Source: Hyperoplus lanceolatus (lineage: Eukaryota; Chordata; Actinopteri; Uranoscopiformes; Ammodytidae). Taken from it: a stretch of DNA of 64,000 nt. This document shows positions 1-12,900 of the stretch, in pieces; positions within the stretch are counted from its first letter, which is position 1, and every line of letters begins with the position of its first letter. Position numbers and translations under genes: made by a program. The DNA lies in the NCBI GenBank assembly GCA_026929865.2, contig CM049397.1:930001-994000 (forward strand), written 5' to 3'. Under the pieces are notes generated by a model. It ran no database searches. It was not told the origin of the DNA and saw only the letters and a list, made by a program, of their open reading frames with translations.

Positions 1-420
1 GGATTTCTTCTCGAAAAACATATCCTAACCCAAAAAAGATAACTGGACAACAGAGTTCTGCTGCTTCGTTCCTCTCACTGCATTTAAATGAATTCATTCT
101 ATTACAGAAAAATATGTCCCGTAAAAGAAAAAGAGCACCAAGCCCATCCCAGAGGACCCTCCATAATATTTTATTTCAAATTTATATTTCAATGGAAAAT
201 CCATGTGTCTTTCAATAGCTTGTAATTCATCCGACCCAGTGTCTCCAAATTATTTGTTCACACAAAGTGCACCAGATTCATGCATTTCACTTTAAAAAAG
301 GTAAAAAAAAATCTCCCAGAGGGACATACCCCCGGACCCCCCTAGCAGGGTAGTGACCTCGGCTGGCTACTATTTTCACCCAGCTGGACATCGGGGGCAA
401 TAGTGGAAAGACTATATATC
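1..420 (+). repeat. fragment of a hAT-derived fish repeat ([13 protein letters not shown] family)
   Basis: Shares long stretches with 22955-23230 and 28300-28640, including the short coding relic [16 protein letters not shown] and the phrase catacccccggaccccc. In the 28-kb copy the same family leads into a zinc-finger transposase relic. Cut by the window edge. Confidence 0.7.
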
Positions 421-740
421 TATATAATGTGTATAGTATATAGCTCTGGACTACCACCATCCAGGTTGCCCAGTCCCAAAGCTTTCTCTTCAATCAGCTC
501 AGGCTGCCTACAGTTAATACTACGATAAAAAAAGATACATTATGTTGTATATAATGTATATTAAATGTTATTCATAAACATTTTGGAAAAAAAAACATGC
601 AAGAATCAAATCTCCCACACAGCAACACTCAAAGTTTATTTGCGCCCGCTCGCATCTTTGGTCTCTCTGCCCAGTGTGCCCACCTAAAATTTCTACAGGC
701 CCACATTAATCTAAAGGCTAGAACCGGGCCTGGTATTTAG

Positions 741-760
741 ACATATATATATATATATAC
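741..760. repeat. (TA)n microsatellite at the npr3 exon 3 donor
   Basis: About 10 TA units immediately downstream, on the minus strand, of the likely exon 3 donor GTACGT. Confidence 0.85.
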
Positions 761-764
761 GTAC

Positions 765-940
765 ACTTCCGCAGTCTTTGCAATCATGGAATCCATCTTT
801 TTTGATTGACTTTTTCATTTCCATGGAGAACTTTTCAAACTCTGGCTTTACTGTCCTGAGCAGTGTCACAGTGTTCAGAGAAGCAAAGGCTTGCCTTGCA
901 TCATTGTCATAGTCATCTCCCCTCCTCCATGAGCCATTGC
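765..940 (-). CDS. npr3: npr3 exon 3 (3' boundary uncertain)
   Basis: The acceptor is TATTTCTAG|GC (AG at 942-941). With the G from exon 2 it reads G-N-G-S-W-R-R-G-D, then [20 protein letters not shown], a signature block of natriuretic clearance receptors. The frame continues [17 protein letters not shown] to a likely donor GTACGT at 764-759; a second GT at 766-765 would change the phase. The donor runs straight into a (TA)n tract. The last ten or so residues, with two cysteines, differ from the NMEDY-type ending I know from mammals, so the last few codons are less certain than the rest. Confidence 0.85.
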
Positions 941-3900
941 CTAGAAATATATTGAAGAGAGACAGAACAGGTTAGATTTTCCTTATTTAACATTACAAAA
1001 CATTACATTTAATTTAATTGACACTTTTATCCAAAGTGACTTCCAATAAGTGCATTCAACAATGAAGGTACAAACTCATAACAGCGAGAATCACAGAAGT
1101 ACATTAGCTTCAAATAAGCCATACTATAAAGTGCCTCATGTTAGTGTATTTTTGTTTATTATAATCATCATCTGCTTAGCAAAGGTGCTGTTGTAAAATA
1201 TCAGTTTTTAGCCTGTAGTGGAAGATGTGTAGACTGTTTTGCCAATGGGGAGCTTGTTTCACCGTTTGGGTAGCCTGTAAACCATACATAGGGCTCTGGC
1301 CCGCCCATATCAGATATAACCAATTGAAACGTAGCTCAGAATTTTCTAACATATTTAATGAGCTTCAATGGAGAGTGTCCAGACCAACAGGTGTGGCAAA
1401 TTTTATTTGCCAGCAGCAGGTCTGGATTTCCAGGCTACCATTTGGGAGCAAACAGTCTGGATTTTGTTGAGTGACTTGGTGTCCCTCACAGTGAGGGAGC
1501 ATCGAATTGATGCACCCGATGCAGAGAGGAGTGGACAGGCTGGGGTGTTCGCAGCACGGTACGCAAGTTCTAGTAACTTAAAGTAGATGTGGGCAACTAC
1601 TGGTAGCCAGTGAAGGGAGCAGAGGAGCAGTGTAGTGTGAGAGAACTTGGAAAGGATGAAGAGCAGTGGAGCTGCTGAATTTTGAATAAACTGCAGAGGA
1701 CAGATCGCACTTGCAGGCAGACCATCAATGAGAAAGTTATAGTAGTCTAGGCATGACATGACAAGAGCCTGGTCCAGACCTTGTTTGTCCTTCTGGGTAA
1801 GACGGATCCTTCTGATGTTTTGCAGCGTGTATCTGCAAGATTGGGTTGTCAGTGAGGGAGAATTGGTCGTCAAGTGTCACACCCAGGTTCCTAGCAGTCT
1901 GGGTGTGACTACCACATTGTTGTCAATGGTGATAGGAAGATCATGGGTGGGAGAGCCCTTCCCAAGCAGGAAAAGCAGCTCTGTCTTGTCAAGGTTGAGC
2001 TTCAAGTGGTGTTTACATCCATTGAGATAGTCAAACAGACATGGATTTCAGTCTGGGAAAAAGAAGGAATAAGTTGGGTGTCGTCTGCATAGCTGTGCTA
2101 AGAAAAGCAAGTAAATGTAAGTGAATAACAGAACTGAGGGAGTTGGTAGAATTTGAAAAGAGAAGGGGACCCAGGACGGAACCTTGAGGGACCCCAGTAG
2201 TGAATGGACAATTTGTTCTGGTAAAGATAGGAAGAGAGTTGATTAAAGATAGCCCGCTCAAGTGTTTTGGAGGGGAAAGGAAGAAGAGATACAGTTAGTA
2301 GGGGTGTGAACGTTTACACGACAGCAATTTTTTCTTATACACGTTTAAGCGTTTAACAGTGTTTTCACATCTAGCAGACACAGAGCAACATTATAATTCA
2401 ATGAGTGATTACTAAGTAATTTGTGTTTAGTTGATGAATGTCTGAATTCCTTAACTCTACTTTTAATTCCTCCGCGCCAGCGTTTTTGGGTTTTCTGTCT
2501 GTCCGTCGAGGCCATTCTTTTGCCATGCATGTCTCATGAACGCAAGATACATTTTAGAGGTCATAGGTCAAGTTCACTGTGACCTCATATATTGCGAACA
2601 CAATATCTCAAGAACGCTTTGATACATTCGTATCGTTCTCAATGACCTTGTACCATATTGTAGCTTCTTAGGAGCTTTACCTTCTTTAAATCATTGCTTA
2701 CCACCAGTGTTGGGAACGTTACTTTAAAAAAGTAATTAGTTATAGTTACTCACTACTTGTTCCAAAAAGTAACTGAGTTAGTAACTGAATTACTTTATAA
2801 TAGAAGTATTTAGTTACCAGGGAAAGTAACTATTTGCGTTAGCCTACTGTAAAAAAAAAAGTTGCTATATGTCAAAAAAATTGATTTTTCTGAGCAGTTT
2901 TCACAAGTCAGTTGAAATGAGTAGAACAAACAGGCAGGCCTACTTGTAGGCTACATAACCTTCAATGTGTATTGCACATCAATAGACAGCAAGAGGTTTA
3001 TCCTGCACTTCAAGTATTTTGTTCTCAACAAAAGTAGTAGAGGAAACTGCTGAATGTACCGTGCTGATCTGCTATATCACTGGATTCACTTCAGGGGTGT
3101 CGGCTAAAACCACTATAGTAGCCTAAATAATAAAACACTACTTAAGGCCAAAAACGTCAGACTATGAAGCATGAGACGATGAGAGGAGGAGTAAGGATTT
3201 ATCCTATGTTTATTTCCTTCTTTAACATGCACAGCAGCATACAGATCCCAGGAAAAGAACAGTAGCAATATTCGGCTTGTGATGACACGCTAAACAGCTG
3301 TTTCAACCGGCGAATCGCGGCCGTTTAATAACGTGCATAAATTATAACTTATAGAGATGGGAAAACTCCATGCACTTACTCACAAGGGCGATGCAAACAA
3401 ACTCAGGGAGGGCACGTTTCGACCGTGGATTGATAGGTAATTACTGCGGCAAAGTGCAGGCTCACACAACAGAGAGAAAAAGAAAAAGAAACTTCACTAA
3501 ACAGGCGCTCCGGCTGACTGACGTGACGGCGCTAACTGACAGTTGTAATGTCATCCACACTGAATAAAACACAACTTAAAACACACCGGTCTCCTCACTA
3601 GCAGTATGGAGCCAGGGGTGCGTTCGGATTACACAGTTTATTCAATCAATTCATAGTAACGCACCGCATTTAACGTTCAGTAACGATAACGGCGTTGTAA
3701 CGACGGAAAAAGTAATTAGTTAGATTACCCCGTTACTGAAAAAAGAACGGCGTTACCTAACGCCGTTATTTTAAACGGCGTTATTCCCAACACTGCTTAC
3801 CACCACTGGACTTTCACTGCTCAAGATTCAAGATTCAAGGTTTAAGATTCAAGAAAACTTTATTTATCCCCAGGGGGGAATTAAGGGTTAGTCACATAGA

Positions 3901-6900
3901 GCAGACATTGCAACAATGACAAACGTGACTAAAGTTTTTAAAGTTTAAAGTTATGGACAGTATTAAAACAAAAACAAATATGTGCCAATAATGTACATAC
4001 AATGTGCAATGAGGTATGAGAAATATATTTTAACACAGAAGCAGCACAGCAACAGGACTGCGATTCCAACCGTTTCTACCCCATCTCAAAGTGTACATAA
4101 CCTCAAATTAAAGCTGAAAGTTAGCTAGTCATACTCAAAGCCATAATTTGATTTGAAATCTAATGCCCAACATGTCAAAGTCAGAAGTTGTGATGTATAT
4201 ATTTTTACATGGACAACAAAGCTAAAATAACAAAAAGTGGCATCGTCTAAATATTGCAGATAAATATAAATCTTATTAATATGACATGGATTTTCATAAT
4301 AATTTTAATTTAAAAAAAAAAACACAAGTTTTAAAGTGATGTGATGTTAACTTTACCATAAGAAGTGGCATTGAAGAGTTCAACATTGAAGAATATATGA
4401 TTGCCTCTGGTCATCTGTCGTCTGTGCGCAGCCAGCATGATCTCTCGTATTTTGTCTGCTCCCATACACATAATCACCACTGCAGGAAAATGACAATGCA
4501 ATGATTGTTATACGTAAGAGTCATCTGTTGAATGTATACACTTTATAACCTATATACAGTTTGTTACAAATAACAATGTTCAGTAGAAAATCCAGCTGAG
4601 ATTTTAAAAGTGCAGGCCCCCTGATACCGACCTCTAACCCCGTTCTGCACATATCCAGCAAGTTTAATGATGATACCTATGGTCAATGAGTTCTGGCCAA
4701 TTAGCTGCTAAGCCCAGCCCCTAGGTAAAGTGTTAGTCAATGGCCATGTTTTTAAAGCTAACCCGACTAATCTTTTACGGGCATTCGAATCTTAGTCCCC
4801 AAGGTTTTGTGAGAAAGTTGGTGTTGTTTAATGTTGTTAAAAACCTAAGGGGTGTGGCCTCTCAGTCGTGGCTTAATAACAGCACCATCTTGTGGAAAAT
4901 CTAAAAAGTGAAGAATAGCACACCCCATGGAGTGGGGATGCACATTCTGTGAATTTTTTTGCATTGCTGCATATAACGGTGTGGGAGGAGATAGAGCTAG
5001 AAAATGTGGATCCGGGGATGTAACGTTTTTGAATGTGGGATGTTCGGTTTGGGAGTTATAGACCAAAAGGGAAAAAAAATGCAGAGAAAGATGCTCAAGT
5101 GTGTTTTTGGCGCCCCCTTTAGTTTCAGGAAATTTAAGGAAAAAGTAGGACCAACCTGAGAACCATAGGACAAACACATGTGTGAAGTTTGGTGTTAATA
5201 GGATGAATCGTTATGGATTTAGGAGCAGTTTGGTACAAGGTAGCTAATGTGCAAATCATTAAAGCGCTACCGTTTGGTCTCCCGACGGTCGTAGAAAAAT
5301 TATTGATACAACTTTTGCTCGTGGGAGTCGGTAGAGCATAATGCTTTTGGTTTCGTCCAAATCGGGCGAAAACTGTAGGAGGAGTGTGTTTTGGTGACTG
5401 ACACAGTTTTTGCGATGTAGCGAAAAAAAATCCCGTATGCAAATGGGCATGGCCTATCTCAAAAGATGCAGCTGACTTGTGGGCATCTGTGGATATAAAG
5501 TGTTTGACTGTGGGATGTTTGGTGTGGAAGTTATAGCCCCAAACGCGTTTTCTTTGCTTTTTGTGGTTTTGGCGCCCCCTATGGATGACATTCGCAAAAC
5601 TACGTTAGATAGAAAGATGCAGCTCAATGTACCAAACAAGTGGATGTCAAGTTTTTGAATGTGCGATGTTCGGTTGGGGAGTTATAGCAAAATCAAATTG
5701 TCAACCTCTCCATTGTAAAATCAAATTGTCAACCTCTCCATTGTAAAGACACTTTTTAGAATTTTCCCGCCTAAACACTTCGAAACAGGAAGTAAAAATG
5801 AAAAACTCATTTGTTTAATAAGTCCGGCATACATAGGAATTTCTTGGCCATATTTTTTTATAGACTCAGGTATGCCTCATGATAGTCTCCCTTGAGTTTC
5901 AAGAAAATCCCTCTTTTTTTTTTTTTTTTACGGATCTTCGCAAATCTTTAAAGCGCTACCGTTTGGTCTTCCGATGGTCGTAGAAGAATTATTTGACCAA
6001 CTATTGCTCGTGGGAGTCGGTAGAGCATAATGCTTTTGGTTTCGTCCAAATCGGGCGAAAACTCTAGGAGGAGTATGTTTTGGTGACTGACACAGTTTTT
6101 GCGATGTAGCGAAAAATTACACGACGCCAAATAATAATTCCCAACAAGCATTCCGCGGTCCCTTGCCCTTCTCGGGCTTGGCCCCCTAACAATAGGGTTC
6201 CCTGCCCAGCAGGGCTATGGAACCGCGTTGCTCTGCAAAACGCGGCCCCAGGCCCTTCTCGGGCTTGGCCCCCTAATAACTAGAAAATCCCGCGGAGATT
6301 TTGAAAGTACGGGCAGCCCTGCGCAGGCCGCCAATCCCCGCGTCCGCGGGGCCCCGCCCGTCGGCCGGGCCCGAAAGCTTCTACGAACCTCCGCCGCGGG
6401 CTTTCCAAACTCCAGTCCCGAGTTGTGGCCAATTGAAGGTCGCAATCGTGGCAAAACGGCAGGAAAATGGCCGCTCTTAGCGAAGACGTTTTCGTTAAGG
6501 GCGGCCATGTTTTTTGAGTATCTGGCTGAAACGTTATACACATGTGTACGTCGGTCACCTGATGCTGTGTACACAATTGGGTGATGATAGGTAGGAAATC
6601 CACAAAGTAGATGTCACTTGACTGAATTTCAGGTCATGGCTGACCCCTAAGGTCCAAGAGGCGTTACTGTAGAGCAGGGATTCCCAAAGTGTGGTGCGCG
6701 CACCCCTGGGGGTGCGTGAGCTGCTGCTAGGGGGTGCGCGAGATGAAAAATGTAATGGCGGTCTGATCATTACACAATCCATATTGGTTCAGTATAAGAG
6801 GGTTTTATTTTCGCGGAAATAGGTCGTAAAAAGTCGGGTCTTGTTTTCCAAGTTGTGTTTATTTTCTTTTTTTAATCGGGTGGAACACTGGCTGTGCTCT

Positions 6901-9900
6901 CGGAAGCGGCCGGGGCGTTTGTGCGCTTGGAGAGAGAACGCTTTGTGTGGAGAGAAAAAAGAGGCACGGGACATCGACAAAGCCGATTCAAAGCCTCAAA
7001 TCATTATGTTGCCAGTCAACGTGTCAGAGGCAGGAATCGGCAGAGCGATCGACTGTGGCTTTTTAGCTGCTGCAGTTGTGCTGAGGAGAGATGCCAACTG
7101 CGCTGTCCTTTTACGCACCAGCACTGCTGCTGTAATGTTCAGATTTCCTCATTTGCATCAAAGCTCTAATGATTTTAAGAATGAGACGCTTTATTTAGAC
7201 GCTGTCCATGTGATGGTGGTGATTGTCACTTTGTGAGCTGTAAACTGAAACCAACGGAGATCTCGGAGGGCTTCCCCTCGACAACGTTAAGTGCCCCGGT
7301 TATCATTTCAGCCTTAAACCACGACGTTGATAGCTTTCGTTTCAGCACTAGGCTATGTGATTAACTATGAGCATTAAATAAATGCTGCGTCTCAGATGCC
7401 GAGGACAGCAGCGAGGATGACCCGCTATGCACCGAACCAGAGTATGGGAGAGATGACAGCGAGAGCGATCACAGCGGGGCAGAGGAATTTGCGTGTGAAG
7501 AATAGTCTGTAGTGAACACATCAGAGTTCGGTCTATTTGCACTATCCTACTGTTTATTTGCAATGAAGAAAAGTGTTTTTTTCAATGTGTTTTTATTTTC
7601 GTACATTATTTAAATAAATAAAATGTATTCAGTGAGTTTTGAAAAACGGGGGGTTCGTCTTATAATCGGGGTTGTCTTATACTCGGACCAATACGGGTAC
7701 AGTGTTTTTTCTCCACACAATAAAGACGTGTAAATAAACATTTCCTTTGTAAAATTTAGAATCAAAAACTTGAATTTTAATTAGTAAATAAATGGAGGCT
7801 ATTCAAAATGAAGCGAAGTTATCTTCTTCTACGCATATGCGCACCTAGTTTGTGGCCTCTACATTCATTCTCGCAATTTATTTAAAATTACTGGCGTTCT
7901 AATTTTATTTCCATAACCTGTGTTATGATGACGGGGTTGTTTGCTCCACGGTCATTTAAACTTGCCGCAATTGTTGCTCAACGTGACTCAAAATATTAGG
8001 CTATAATATTTTCCCCATTTTATCTGCTTTCTGCCCCTTGTTGTGATCGTGATTATTTTATCATGTGTGTTCTGGTCATTTGAGCATGATTAAACATGCC
8101 ACCTTTTAATATGGCTATAAAAATGCTTGTTGCATTTTTTTTTTATGTGTGGGGGTGCGTCAACCTGGTTGGGGCATAGAAGGGGGTGCGCGGCTAAAAA
8201 AGGTTGGGAAGCGCTGCTGTAGAGCACCATGAGCTCTACATGTGTAAGAAGTCAGTGGGAGAGGGGCGTGGCCTGTCAAACATTGCATTTTTGAATGATG
8301 GTTTTAACATTTGTGGCGCCCCCTATGGGTTAATCTCGACAATGTTAGAGGGCCATGCTACCACATGTCTTCTGCACATATCCTGCAAGTTTCATGATGA
8401 TAGGACCTATGGTCAATTAGTTATGGCCAATTTGTTATTAAGCCCCGCCCCTGCGTAAACGTTTTAGTCAATGGCGGCCATATTTTTCAAGCTTTCTTAC
8501 TAATCTTTTACGGGCATGTGTGTCATAGTCCCCCGAGGCTCCGTGAGAAATGTGGTGTTGATAAAGTAAAATTTGAGAAAGTTGGGGTTCAAACCCTGTT
8601 TTTTAGTTTATGCTAATTAGCAAAAAATATTCCCTGGCGGATGTATATGGTCCCAGAGGCTTTTTTGTAGAGCACCCTAACACACACCTGTGTGAGAAAT
8701 TTCAAGTGAATCGGACTTACGGTGTGCGGGACGTGGCCTCTCAAACTTTCTTCAGTCGGGGCTTAATAACAGCGCCCCCTAGCGGAATTTCAAAAAACTG
8801 TATAATAGCACACCCCGTGGGGTGGGGCCGCACGTTCTGTGAAATTTTTGCATGTCTGCGTGTAACGGTGTGGGAGGAGTAGCAGCTAGAAAATGAGGCG
8901 GAAGAAGTATGAAGAAAAAGTATGGTGGAGAGTAATAATTACGGGCCCTCAGTTTATAAACATTTTAAATTTGTTAGAAACTAAACGAGCTAAAGACTAT
9001 GCAAGATGCAAAAATGCCCTTCATTTTGTTTGCAAAGATAAATGCTGCTGCATTCAAGCTGCAATTACCAACGAAAAAGATTTTTCACCGGCTTTGCCCA
9101 TAAAGAATAGAGGATAATATGGGGCAACAATTATTAAAGAAAGAACATAAGTCACATTGACGAGCAATGTGACAGCCATTTCAATGACTGTACATCTGTT
9201 TATGTGTCCCACTTTGATAGACGGGTTACATTTAAGCATGCATAAGCTACTGCTTCCTACGGGCACTGCACTAGTATATTATTGACCCACTTATAATGGC
9301 AACAGCGTTGCACTCAGTCGGAGCAGTGATGGTGGACTTTGGACTGACTGCTTATTTCATTATACTTTTAGAATTTGCTGCTGGCAATTAATTAATTGGA
9401 TTTATATCACTTTATTTCTCTGTGACTCAAAGCACTTTACAGGGTTCCAGGTTCAATGTGTTCACACACAGTCATACCGGTGGTGGTAAACTACGAGAGT
9501 AGCCACAGCTGCCCTGGGGCAGACTGACGGAAGCGTGGCTGCCATTCAGCGCCAAAGGCCCCTCCGACCACCACCACTTCAAACATACAGCAATCATACA
9601 CATCCACACAAGGCAAGGTGGGTGAAGTGTCTTGCCCAAGGACACAACAACCATGACACAGGTGGCCGGGCGGGGACCGAACCGCCCGCCAACCCTTGGA
9701 TCGTTGGCCAACCCGCTTAACCACCTGAGCCACAGTCGCCCCAAAAATGGCTGTAGTTTGGACACCCCTGTTGTAAAGCAGTTCTACAGATATTATTAAC
9801 ATGATATTTCAAACCAACAAGTCTATCACAAAAGACAATAACATACAATTACATGAATATACACTGTGATTTGTAAACATTGAGAATGAGTTAATTAAAA

Positions 9901-12900
9901 ATATTTATGTCATATTCAGTTTTCACTTGTGTTATTAATTGGCACAATACATGGCTCACGATATGATATATCACAAAACATTGCGATAAGATCTGGGTGG
10001 TCTTAATACATCACATTATATTGATAAAATTCGAGGCAACTAGCCTGAGCGGAGGTTTATTTCCCAACACTTTCTCTAAAATATCGATACTGGAGCTGAC
10101 GATACGATACAGATATCACGAAAATAATTTTAATTTTATTTCTGTAATTTTAGGTTGCCTTTTTAATATCTGGCAGGGGACAGCGGATGCAAACTAGCCT
10201 CTTAGACTAACTCTGGCTCACTTACAGGGTGTATTCACACATGGAAAGTCCGTTAGTTCACTTGCTTTGGTCCAGACCAAATAGAATTTGGATTTTTTTT
10301 TTTGGTGTGGTCCACTTTCATATTGCCCCTTTTGCAAGTGAACCAGCATTACGAAGCAAAACCACACGTGATCTGAGGTCATTCATTCATTGGACAGACA
10401 TTCTGGGGTGGAGAGAAGCAGGAAGAATGAAGTAAAAACTGCGAATTTATCATTGATATAATATGGGGTTAAAAATAATAAAAATGCCTACATCTAGCCT
10501 ATAAATAAAGAAGAAAAACTTAAAATTATTGTTGTTTCATATGGTTTTAATATGTAGCCCTATGACAATGCCACGTTATGTGGCTTCTAGCCTACGATGT
10601 GAAACATAATTTTTACTGTATTTTTGCTGCTGGACGCGCGGCTCGCGTGAAGAATAGGCTCAAACTGAAACACAGCTGATTAAGCTGTGTATCAGCTGGG
10701 TGTCAGTTCGGCGCAGTTCAGCACCAAACTGACACGGGGATAGTATTGACGGTCCCGTTGGGAAGGACAATAAAAACACACACTTCATGCAAAGCGCAGC
10801 GGGAACCTGTTGGCACTGTAGGCTACGGGAGACGCTCCTCTCCATCTAATCGCTGATCCGCACGCGTCATTATCAAATGTAATATTTTCGCTCGGGGCTC
10901 CCGGTCAAACCACAACTAATCTTCCTAACAATGGCGACAACAACACTTTCCCATAATGTGAAGCTGATGGCGATTTATTAAAAAAGAAAAGAAAGAAAAG
11001 GCGCAGTGCTTCCTGCAATTGGGTCGGATCGAGTCCAGCCAAATTCACACCACAAACGAACTGCAGCAGAGTGCGTTTTGAAGCGCATCGAGACCACCTC
11101 TTCAGCTGGGTCTCGGAGCGTTTGTTTGGTCCGCCCGCGAGTGCGATTGCTGTATTCACACCTGTCTGAAAGATGCGCACCGAAGGTGGAAGTGCACCTG
11201 AGTTCGTTTCAACCGAACTAAACACAGCATGTGTGAATACACCCACAGTCTGACTGTTTATTAAACATTAGGTTAGGGTTTTGATTACCTCGGCTAGAGA
11301 TTAAAGCAACAGAAGTATCTACAGAGGTCTCAGGTGAGCACTACAGTGTTACACTGTCAACTGTGTTGCCAGTGATGAAAATTCACTAGAGCATTATTTA
11401 TTCTCATTTTGTTTAAACTAAACTAAACATTCAACCATTTAGCAAATGAGTGATACACTTTAAAAATGTATTTCATTAGGTTCATTGTGATAAAAAAATA
11501 CAAACAAACAAATATTTCATTGAAAACACAGTAACCCCAGCGTCCCTGTTAATAAGGAAGATGCAGAATCTTTTTGGAACATTCCTCACAACTCTGTCAC
11601 TTAAACACACCTCCTGAAATATCCCTCGAGTCAGTGGGACAAACTTCACCTCAGTCCTGCCAGCACTATAGCACCCTTTAATTACACTGGGCTCTACATA
11701 CACTGCTGGCCCTGTGTTTGCTCTGCAAGCCATTCCATGGGGCAGCGCTTTCAGCCAGCAATATTTCAAAACTTCTGGATTTTCCTTTTTGCTAGGGCAC
11801 TGATGCTAGTTACAAATTAACTCAGGAATGGGGCAGCACACGACACACTTACTGAGTGCCCACACTGTATTTCAAGTGCCCTGTGTTGGCGGTAAGCTTA
11901 AAAAGTTGGAGCATATGCAAATAGGGGACTTTTCTGCCAATGTATAATACCATTACCCCATAAACAAGGATACATGTTGTTTGATCCATCTGTCAGAGAG
12001 TAGAACAGAATTGAGAAAAAAAAGTAAGGTGGGACAAATGCATGTGTGGCTGTCGGTTGCAGCCAAACCGTAGCAAACTGAGATACTCAATATATGACTA
12101 CTGGATAAGCTGACAAATGATTTCCATGTTTGTTGTTATTAAAATAATTGTCTTTGTTTACATATTCCAAGTCCTTACATCCCATACATATATGCAGGAG
12201 CCTAAGGGGAGTTAACTCCAAACACAAAGACTTCATACAAACTCAGGATGGGAGTGCATGTCTCAGGAGGATTAGCATCAGAAATGGACCAATCACAAGA
12301 GAGGTGCTTGATTTTCCCTCCTAAGTGGTTGTACCTTGTTGTAATATTGTGCAGTTAATTTCAGTGGGATAGATATGTGGATACGATAATTCTGAATGAG
12401 GTTCTTGAGCTCAAAACCATGTTTGGGTGACTGACAGGGACCCTAAAGATGAATAGAACATCAATTTCAATCACATTCAATCTTCAACAGTCAATTATTA
12501 ACCTAGCATCCTTAATATCATATTATATTCACAATATACCAATTAAATGGTTTATTTTTCTTTCATTTTAGAGACTATACTGATTTCCTATTGATTGACA
12601 AAATGTTTTAATATGACTGTCCACAAAAACTAATTTTTCAATAACAAATAATTATTTCTTATCCAACCACTGTACATTTGCGCTGAAACTGATTCTGCTC
12701 TATCACTCCCATGCGACACACACATGTTGTCCACTCAGCAACAGGTCTAGTTGTAATGCAGTTATTAATGCACAGCCTCGGGCACTACCTTTGCCAGACC
12801 TTTTGGACAGCAGATCATAGTGTACAAACAGCCACATGTGGTAACCAAGGATACATAGAGAGCAACAGATTGTTTGCCTTTCCTAGAGGCTACTGTCCAA

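Noticed and set aside
5134..5442. Two overlapping minus-strand ORFs recurring at 5948-6151
   Set aside because: The same repeat unit; the reading frames are not maintained between copies.
6228..6584. Overlapping 107-119 aa ORFs on both strands
   Set aside because: A GC-rich stretch of a dispersed repeat with few stop codons; no domain, no splice context.
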